The position numbers and the translations under genes are program-made. A stretch of 64,000 bases of DNA from Anaeramoeba flamelloides (taxonomy: Eukaryota > Metamonada > Anaeramoebidae), in assembly GCA_027625915.1 (NCBI GenBank), contig JANTQA010000070.1, positions 11,103,001 to 11,167,000 on the forward strand, in the 5' to 3' direction. This document shows positions 56,301-64,000 of the stretch, one piece after another (positions within the stretch are counted from its first letter, which is position 1; every line of letters starts with the position of its first letter). The notes under the pieces are model-generated. The model was not told the origin of the DNA, searched no databases, and was given only the letters and a program-made list of their open reading frames with translations.

Positions 56301-59300
56301 ATAATAAATCTATGCTAATGTTTCAAAAGGGTTTTAGTTCAAAAAAAAGATGAGAAACTCAAAGTAGAAGATTTTTCTTGGCTTCAAAAATAAAGGTGCA
56401 AATAAATGTGAAAGGTCGAGAATTCTTTTTTTGATCTGTTCTCAAATTATCTAACTCTTCATGGTTCAAAAGACAAAGGAAATTATATTAGAAATTTTTA
56501 TTCAATTTTCCATTGAAAATTCAACAAAATCCCTTCATAAATTAACTTTATTTCAGAAACACTGAATTTGAAAAAGCATTCAGATCTACAAAACTTGCAA
56601 GTTTTAAAAGGCTTTCAGAATTAAGAAAGAAATATATTGATATGGGTAGATAGATAGATCATTAGAGTTTTCCACCACAAGAATAGCACAATCCATATAA
56701 ATTATTTTAAGATTTTTTGTAACTATCAGCCAGACGGTTCTGATCCTTTCAAGACTTCATATTTAGATCATATTTTAATATTTTTCAAATTTCAAATACT
56801 TGTTGAAAGTTTTTTAAACTCGTAAAAGAGTAAAAAAAAAAAAAAAATTGATTCTAAAAAAGATAACATTTGAAATTTGTTTGAAATTTTGTAAAGTTAT
56901 CTATATTAAAAATATTTGTTAACTTTTAAAAACTTGAAACTGTTTTTATGAAAAGTTAAAAGCCAAAAAGTGTTTTTCAGGTAAGTTTTTAAAAGTTTTA
57001 ATTGTAAAAACCTTTTCAATTTAATGTGATTGGATTTTGATCTTTTTATTTTAGATTTTCTAAATTTGAAGTAATTCCTAAAAAAACAAAGTGTTGTGTA
57101 ATGATAAAAAGTTACCATAATTTTTGTGCTATTCTTTTTATGTTAAAAACACAAATTTTTCCCTTTTTAGACTTTTTACTTTTTCAAAATTCCATTTTTG
57201 AGTTATTTGAAGTTCCTTGGGTTTCTTAGGTCCCTTAGGTTACTTAGGTTCCTCCTCTTTTTTTTTTTTTTTTTTAGAGTTTGGAGGAAGTAAAAACTCA
57301 GAAAAAATCATTATAAGAATTGACAAACTTGTTTTGATAAGATCATTATGCAACTGAACTTGTTTATGATTAGAGATTAATTTTGACTTATTCAAACCCA
57401 TGAGAACTGAATCCAGCTGATGTAATTTGAAACTGAATTGATATGAACCGAATAGAAATTTCCTTACAATCTGTTGAGTAGTTATTTGTACTTGATATTT
57501 TGCTGTCTAGTATGCATCTTGAACTGAGATTTTGCGAAAACAAGATTTGGGAAACTTGCAAAAAAAAAAATCAAAATAAAAATCAAAATAAAAATCAAAA
57601 AAACAAAGATCAAGAAAAAAAAAATCAAAATAAAAAAAAAAATTGGAAAACAAATCCTTATTCTTTAAAAACTCAGAGCTTTATTGGTAAGCCCAACCCA
57701 TCTATAAAGTTCTAAATTAGAATTTAATAAAGTATCCCTTTTTTTTTTTTTTGATCTATAGTTGGTAAAATATTTAGAACTCTTTAATAAAACAAATTAT
57801 GGTGATGATCCAGAAATTTTGTGTAAAAGAAAACAACCTTCAACATCCAGTATGAAAAAAAAACTGTTTAAATTTAGGAAGTAGACTCATTTTATCAATT
57901 TTGAGCACCATGGTTTCTGAGAAATATAATAATTCAAATCATTTCTTTGGATAACTAAATGAATATTTGAATAAAAAGGAGGGTGCCATATATTCTAATA
58001 TAATATATGTTTAAGTTACCAATTAAAAAATGGAAATCAAAAAAATGAAAAAATTGATTTAAAAAGAAATGAAAAATAATCATTTATTTCTTGATCTTAT
58101 CTGCAACATTTGATATGATTACTTCTTCTTTACTTGGTTTTATTTTTAATTTTTCATGGAAAAACTTTTATTAGAAAAATTTTTGAGCAAAAAATTACTT
58201 ATTTTTTCTAATGAACTTTCCAAAATGAATTTAAAATTCAGATTTTGATCAAATTTCATCTAGAGTAGTGAAAAAAATACCGGACATGAAAAAAATCCCG
58301 GACAAGATTTTTAATTGTGAATATTAGTAAAATTATTGTGTAATTTCATTTATTTACAATCAAATTCCTTTTTTTAAGAATCGAACTTATTCAATTATAA
58401 CTCCCCCACTTATTAGAATGATGATTGATGAAATCACACTTGTTCAAAACACCATTCAATCAATCAAAAAACAAGAAGAAAAATTATCATTTTCCAAACT
58501 CTAGTAAACCTCAATAAAACTGGATTATTTTTCAAAAAAAGTTGATCAACATATGGCTATCAAGCAATTACTCGAGTATTCTAGAGACACCTTACTTTGA
58601 TGGACTTTAGGTAGGTTTATTACTAATCTCATAAAAAAATTGGTTATTTATAATAAGGATTTCATTGAAATTAGACAAAAATTTTACTAATATTCACAAT
58701 TAAAAATCTTGTCCGGGATTTTTTTCATGTCCGGTATTTTTTTCCCTACTATAATTCTGAATTGTTTATTCAGGAAATATGATATTTTTTTAAATATGTC
58801 TTCAGAAATAAAGATTTATTGGATTCTATTTGTTTGATTTGATAATTATTTTTTAAAATTAAATTCAAAACTCAAAAAAATTCTTAATCATAATTGAAAT
58901 TTTTTCCAATTATTTCATTTACTTTGAGTTGACTTTTTTGTAGTTGCTTTTTTTGATTTCAGATATTCCAATCATTTTGTTTTAATCTTTGGAAATAGTA
59001 TTATTTGTTTTGGCTTTGTTTTGAGAAATATATTTGAAAAAAATAATTTTGAAAACAAATTTGTAAAAAAATGTTTTGTAAAAAAATGTTTTGTAAAAAA
59101 ATAATAAATAGATGATGCGAGAAATTCAAGGTTTATAAATTATTTAGATACATTCAAGTTAAGAAGATAAACATGAAGCCAATCATCTCAAATATATTTT
59201 GATTGAAAAACTTTTCTTATTCGTTCTCGATTTTGACAAGTTTATTTGAAAAGGTGTTCTTTCTTGTTTCTTCTTCAAAAATAAAATTTGTTTCAAATAT

Positions 59301-60801
59301 ACACCTTCTCGGGTCATACATGTTTTTTGGTTTTTTTCTCTGATTAATTCCAAGAGATCAGTGTAATACATATTTCTCGATTTAAAACCTAATTTAATAA
59401 AATCAAAAATTGAAAAAAAAAATAGTTCAAATAATTGTAAAATTTAAATATTCAACCATGAATTACTTTGAGTTGGTATTTCTTTTCACAAATAGAGCAG
59501 CGAATGGTATTTGGATTTCAAAGTTTCAAAATCTTCTTGTTACATTCAACAAATCCTTTTTTTCAGTTAGGTTTTGACAATTAGAATTTTTAAAAAATGG
59601 TAAAATGCTGCTACTTCCTTCAGAAAATCTACTTGAAGGATCTTATAGGATTTGAAAGATGAAAATCGAAAACATTGAAATAAATACTTTTATTAATAGT
59701 CTAATATTAATTAAAGATTAACATCCTCTGAAACTGTAAAAAATATTATCTTGTATTTGATGTGGCAACTTGTTATTTTGGTTCTTAGCTGATCGATCTT
59801 CAACTTGAGTATTAACTTTAATAGTGGTTTAAGAGTGAATTTAGTTCTCATTTTTTTTTTTTGAAATATAAATCGAAGAGTTTAAGACTAATAAATTGGA
59901 AGGTATTTAATAAATTGTGACTTTGGTTTTGTGGGTTGTCATTTGAAAATAAGTTTGGTTTTATTTGGAGCTTTTTAAAAATTTATTTTTTTAATTTAAA
60001 GGTAATTGAGTAAAAGGAAAATGAAAATTTGAGTTGACAACAGATAAAACACATTTTATTCTTATAAACTATCTGTCCATCTATTAATAGTACACTCCTC
60101 TTTTATTCGGAAACAAAAAAAAAAATAAATTTCCATAAATTCATTTTTGAACCACTATTAAAATTCCTACTTAAGTTGAAGATCGATCAGTTAAGAACCA
60201 AAATACCAAGTTTCCACACCAAATATAAGATAATCTTTTTTCAAATTTCAGTGATTTATAACCTTAATATTCTTTTGAATTCTAAAAAAAAAAGTAAAAA
60301 AAGAAGGCAAAAATTCGTTAATTTTTGAACAAGGATCAAAGAGTAAATTGAGAACACAAAATAAAGTTCTGATTTTTTTTTGAAATTCTCAATTTTTTTT
60401 TAAAAAGAAAGAAGGTAAATCGAGAAATTAAAAAAAAGAAAAGAAGGTTAGTTTTTCGTTTGTCAAAATAATGCCAAAACATATTTAAACAAAAAAACTA
60501 ATGGTTCTTTTTTGAGATTGTTTATTTTTTAAAAAGTAATCCAAATGAGAAGAAAAGAAAAAAGAAAAAAAAAAGAAAAAAGAAAAAAGTAAAATCGCAA
60601 ACCCTTTATTAGATCTCTTTTATGTTTCCTGTATCCTGATACTTTATGAATAAAGTCACATTCTTCGCAAAGATTTTGTTTACAGTCATGGCAATAAACC
60701 GTAGCGGAAACCTTTTTATTGTCTTCTTGTAAGCAGGTGTCACACCAAATTGTTTCTTTTTCTTCTTCTGTTGTGAGTTGAATTGGAAGATTAGTAGTCA
60801 T
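53303..60801 (-). CDS. B-box/coiled-coil/filamin/TLDc protein, paralogue B
   Basis: Three minus-strand exons, 60,801-60,603, 55,560-55,042 and 54,861-53,303, joined in phase 1 twice, encode 758 residues. The layout equals paralogue A: first finger in exon 1 (WCDTC...YCHDCKQNLCEECDFIH), second finger plus coiled coil in exon 2 (CPIHQNSKLSRYCKNC), then third finger (LCNEHKNLPFEFFC), coiled coil, filamin repeat (FPKSPFNLKVID) and TLDc (SFHEKCDNKGKSIILVKL, FGGFAAVDW, FLFSL). Exon 2 is 519 bp in both genes, and the second introns are 180 and 183 bp. The coiled coils differ considerably, while the filamin part is nearly identical at DNA level. No RING finger or NHL repeats are seen. Both donors are GTTTG. 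The first intron is 5.0 kb. Confidence 0.85.
55561..58260. other. Long first intron of paralogue B, first part
   Basis: A/T-rich. It contains imperfect tandem repeats of CTTAGGTTCC-like 10-mers at 57,217-57,255 and a 12-bp AAAATCAAAATA array at 57,567-57,600. Frames such as 56,153-56,353 (+) lack ATG and domains. No exon was called, because exon 1 and exon 2 join in phase exactly as in paralogue A. Confidence 0.5.
58261..58753. mobile_element. Miniature TIR element M1, copy B
   Basis: The fuller M1 copy. The left end, after TA, reads GAGTAGTGAAAAAAATACCG, GACATGAAAAAAATCCCGGA, CAAGATTTTTAATTG. The right end is its near-exact complement down to CCCTACTATA. The TIRs are about 80 bp. Copy A at 19,760-20,237 differs by few substitutions over ~470 bp, so both are recent. 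The element is inside intron 1 of paralogue B and has no reading frame. Confidence 0.87.
58760..59757. other. Long first intron of paralogue B, middle part
   Basis: A 62-codon minus-strand frame at 59,183-59,371 starts with MYYTDLLELIREKNQ and looks slightly coding-like, but it has no known domain and no matched exon in paralogue A. A triple ATGTTTTGTAAAAAA repeat lies near 59,070-59,100. Nothing else seen. Confidence 0.4.
59758..60224. mobile_element. TIR element of the fold-back superfamily
   Basis: The left arm 59,758-59,835 (ATTTTGGTTCTTAGCTGATC, GATCTTCAACTTGAGTATTA, ATAGTGGTT) pairs with the right arm 60,148-60,224 (AACCACTATTAAAATTCCTA, CTTAAGTTGAAGATCGATCA). The interior is about 310 bp with no gene. 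It shares end sequence with the elements at 3.6-5.2 and 20.3-20.8 kb and sits about 380 bp from exon 1 of paralogue B. Confidence 0.65.
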
Positions 60802-61507
60802 TTTTATGATTACTGTTTTTATAAATGTAAATCTAGGTTCGTAAAGAAATCCTAAATCAAGAAAGAATAAATTAAAAAAATGAGTCGTTTGGGTTTTATA
60901 AAATATTTTACAACAAAAAGATAAAATTCGAATTAACTTTTTTAAAGTTTCTGATAAAAAAGGAAAAGTTTATTTGATCCTAAATTTTGTTCTTTTTTTA
61001 AAAAAAAACCTGTACTCGTTTTGCTTTTTTTCATGTTTAAGGAACAACTTTTCGATTTTTATAATTTGATTTTTTGTTTTTAAAAAAAAAAGTTTCGAAA
61101 AGGTAAATAACTTTTGTTATCAAAAACAAGACAATTTTAAAAAGAAATGAAAGCTGTCATAGAAAGACTGAAATAAATTCAAAATTACTAAGATTGTATT
61201 TAAATTTTTTGTTTTTGCCATTTATCTCTTTTTGTTTTTTACTTGTCATCTGAAAGTAAGTTTTTAAACTAAAAAGATCGTACTGAAAATAATTAACTTC
61301 AAAAACCCTTTTTTATCAAATTCAGTACAAGGTAAATTGGCAAATAAAAAGAAGAAAATTATCATTTGGTTTTAATAAAAATTATAGTCTAGAGTGGGAT
61401 TAAGGAGAAAAGTGAAGTGAAAGTCAAAGTTTAAATCTTTTAAGAGACTATTGTGTCAAAATTTTGTCAGGGATTAATGTGTTCATTGGTTTAAATATTG
61501 AATTCTG
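60802..61507. other. Upstream region of paralogue B
   Basis: A/T-rich 5' flank of the minus-strand gene. No TIR element abuts the start here, unlike paralogue A. No gene seen. Confidence 0.4.
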
Positions 61508-61836
61508 AATAAAATAGAGTTTTTACAATTTTTAGTGTTAAATAAAGAGTTTCATGTAATTCCATATAAATCAGTAATAGTAAACGTTAGTTTGGGGTTT
61601 TTAATAGACGAACTCATATTTCAATATAAAAAATGGTTTGGTAAATATCAATACTTTGTTTGAAAAATAATTTTTTTTGAAATTTTTTAAGATGGGTATT
61701 TACCAAACAATTTTTTGATTTAAATTATGCTTAGTCTATTAAGATAACCAGATACTAAATTTGATTATACAAAAATTTGGATAAAGGCATCAAAATCTTT
61801 TATTGATCTCTAAAATTGTAAAAACTCTATTTTTTA
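61508..61836. mobile_element. 330-bp inverted-repeat element
   Basis: The left end AATAAAATAGAGTTTTTACA continues ATTTTTAG; the right end is its complement TAAAATTGTAAAAACTCTAT. A second inner pair, TTTGGTAAATATCAATAC and GATGGGTATTTACCAAA, lies nearer the centre. It is non-coding. Confidence 0.55.
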
Positions 61837-61839
61837 CAG

Positions 61840-62160
61840 CATTCCTTTTTTATACTTTGATTGTTCAAAGAAACCCTACAGACTTGGTTAATAACAAAAT
61901 GAACATGATGGTTAGTTCAGATAACTTATCCGGTAAAAAGTATATTGATTTACTCTAGATAAAGTTATGACAAGTATTCTTTATCGTTTAAATATAAAAT
62001 TTTGTTTTTTTTTGTATTTTTTAACAAAGAAGTAAAAAACCCTTTCTTATGAGATCCAAATTTGAATTATTACCTTCAAAAGGTGAGAAAATCCAAATAC
62101 CCATGAAAGATAGGTTGATCTACTTCATCTTCAAACCTGGTAGAGTTAATGATAATGGTA
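61840..62160 (+). other. Two coding-like islands, unassigned
   Basis: 61,842-61,932 reads IVQRNPTDLVNNKMNMMV then SSDNLS before a GTAAAA donor-like site. 62,030-62,160 reads KKPFLMRSKFELLPSKGEK, then IQIPMKDRLIYFIFKPGRVN. Base use and GC3 resemble the real genes. A strong acceptor (TTTTTTACAG) precedes the first island, but the phases of the two do not join directly. They may be short exons of an unrecognised gene or remains of one. No family could be named. Confidence 0.3.
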
Positions 62161-62269
62161 TAACAACTTGTATATGAATTAAAAAAGGGAAAATTTTATA
62201 TTTATTTTTCGTTTTTATTTTTTTTCAATATGGTAATCAAGGTTGTGGATTGCAATTTGTGACTCTCTT

Positions 62270-63270
62270 TGAAAAAAAATTATTGAATATGAAGTGAAAA
62301 TTTTTCCCATAAAATATTCAAATACCAGTGTATTTTTCAGATCAATCAGACAATGATTTAACATAAGATGAAAAACAAAGATATTTTGAAATTCAACTTC
62401 TTTAGTCCGAAAGTTGAAATAATGTTTTTTTCATATCAAACAAATATTCATTAAAACCCCAAAAAAGCCAAATATTGGATTATTTTGAGTAAATGTTTCA
62501 AAAGACCTTCTTTGGAACAATTTTTTACAATTTACAAGTTTTAATTTTATTTCTCACTTAAAAGAATTTTCAGTTAGTTCTTTAATCAGGGATCAAAGTT
62601 TGAGCCTGGTTTCTTTTTTTTTTCAGAAGGATTATTCGCAACTTGATCAAAGAAACTGATAATAAATAATAATTAAAAATGATATTGGTTTCTTAAAGTT
62701 CTATTTATTAAAAAAGAAAATTCTAATGGAAAATCAATGGTTATATTATTCTTAATAAATTGAGGGATTATAAGGGACTATTGACCTTTATAAAATATTA
62801 TACAGCCAAATAGGCCCAGTTATAATGGGTGAAATACATGTTTTTAAAGGTTTTGCATGGATATTAGAAGAATAAAATTTATTTTGGAAATTTTCAAAAT
62901 TGAAATCATTTTTTCACATTTTAACACATTTTTGATTTTTTTTTTTTTTTTAGCACCTAATTCAGTTACAAAAAAATTTTTATTGCTATGATCAAAAGTC
63001 ACTTGGTAAAAACGTGACTTCTAAGCTTATTGAAACTGTGGAAATGATTGTTGAGAAATCATATTTATTTCTATTGGAATTTTATTCAATCTTTGATCTT
63101 GATATTTGAATAATGCATGTGAAAAATTATAATTTCATTTTCATTTCCTTTTTCAAATAGAGATCACAAATCCCAACCTACTTCATTTGGGAACTTGATT
63201 TCTAAAAAGAAAATAAAGGAAAATGAAGTGGAAATCATTTCGTATTTATTATTTAAATACCAATAGAAGA
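62270..63270. repeat. Repeat R3 and R6 copies
   Basis: 62,280-62,345 (GAATATGAAGTGAAAATTTT, then TTCAAATACCAGTG) and 63,165-63,265 (CCAACCTACTTCATTTGGGA, GGAAAATGAAGTGGAAAT) are copies of R3, also seen near 4.25 and 32.6 kb. 62,855-63,110 is R6 copy 2, matching 19,325-19,570. No gene was seen. Confidence 0.5.
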
Positions 63271-63719
63271 TTTCAACAAACAGTCTTGTTCTTCTCAGCG
63301 TGGTACGAAGAATTTGAGTTTTTCAATTTTTAAGAAAATTTCTATAGATTAATTAATTTTCTTTCAGACTGATATCAACAATTCTTTGATTTACATCATT
63401 CTGCTTATTTCTTATTTGTTCTTCAAAGGTCAATTATATATAATATTAGATATTTGAAAAAAATCTTGGGCATTTTGACTCAAACAAAGTTTATATATAT
63501 AAATAATATTTTTTTCTTAAAATTATCCTTTGATAGAGATTATAATCAATATAATAATTCGTTTCTGAACACTTGATTTTTTTTTAAGTTCAATTTTTTA
63601 GATATTTTTAAACACATAATTTTTATTTATGGTATATTACGAATAATTGTTTTTTGATAAAAACAGATAAGAAAGAGATATACTTTCTGAAAAGTTTTAG
63701 GATATTAATATTGTTAAAT

Positions 63720-64000
63720 ATAGAAAATAGTAAGGGTTATCATTAATTTATTAGGTAAAGTTTGGACTTCTAAAATTTTATTTTGAAATCTATTTGGGTG
63801 GCATAATGAGAATTTTTCCAATAAATTTAACTTTAAAAATGTTTTTTAAATTATTGTTAAACATTTTAAAAGATTTTTTTTTTTGAGATATTTTTAATCT
63901 CATAAATCCCAGAAGATACATCACGTTCAACATTTAAGATTTTATAAAAACAATGCACCTACTTGGAATAAAATTATGTGTTCATTAAAAGTCAATAAAA
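63720..64000 (+). other. Possible decayed coding fragment at the window edge
   Basis: Short plus-strand pieces read KIVRVIINLLGKVWTSKILF (near 63,724) and KIHHVQHLRFYKNNAPTWNK (near 63,912), in different frames with stops between. The style resembles decayed LINE coding sequence, but no diagnostic motif is present and the fragment runs off the window. Confidence 0.25.

Overview
The window is very AT-rich nuclear DNA from a unicellular eukaryote. It has spliced genes, the standard genetic code, long A/T-rich spacers and many short transposon-like repeats. Three of its genes are universal or pan-eukaryotic: ribosomal protein uS13/RPS18, cytosolic seryl-tRNA synthetase, and the RNase P/MRP subunit Rpp30. 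The others are a formate/nitrite-family channel, a coiled-coil protein with an acidic tail, and two B-box/coiled-coil/filamin/TLDc proteins. This set fits a free-living amoeboid protist, perhaps anaerobic; Anaeramoeba or an amoebozoan would suit. The assignment is inference and no marker proves it.

Layout. 1-6.4 kb holds dispersed repeats and a 1.6-kb fold-back element. 6.42-7.54 kb is the FNT channel (+). 7.5-14.9 kb holds repeats, a 1.1-kb element with terminal inverted repeats (TIRs), small hairpin repeats and a LINE scrap. 14.94-16.18 kb is the coiled-coil protein (+). 16.2-21.5 kb contains a 1.1-kb near-perfect palindrome and several miniature TIR elements. 21.52-23.24 kb is seryl-tRNA synthetase (+) and 28.72-29.50 kb is uS13 (+). 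31.79-40.15 kb is Rpp30 (+), which I rebuilt from five exons split by a 5.4-kb intron full of repeats and LINE pieces. 42.21-49.21 kb and 53.30-60.80 kb are two tandem paralogues on the minus strand. Each has three exons with identical intron phases and a 4.5-5.0 kb first intron. The last 3 kb holds repeats and two unassigned coding-like islands.

How the genes relate. uS13, SerRS and Rpp30 all serve translation or tRNA maturation, but spacing and structure give no sign of an operon. The most unusual genes are the paralogous pair. They have a TRIM-like front end (three B-box-type zinc fingers and coiled coils), a filamin repeat, and a TLDc domain where animal TRIM-NHL proteins carry NHL repeats. 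Their filamin exons share a 255-bp block that is almost identical, which suggests recent gene conversion. All four of their introns use an unusual GTTTG 5' splice site.

The non-coding DNA is mainly a graveyard of short non-autonomous DNA elements with TIRs. At least six families can be told apart, several with mariner-like ends at TA sites. LINE relics are also present. No transposase gene, tRNA, rRNA or CRISPR array was seen. Exon boundaries are read by eye from splice signals, phase and protein similarity.
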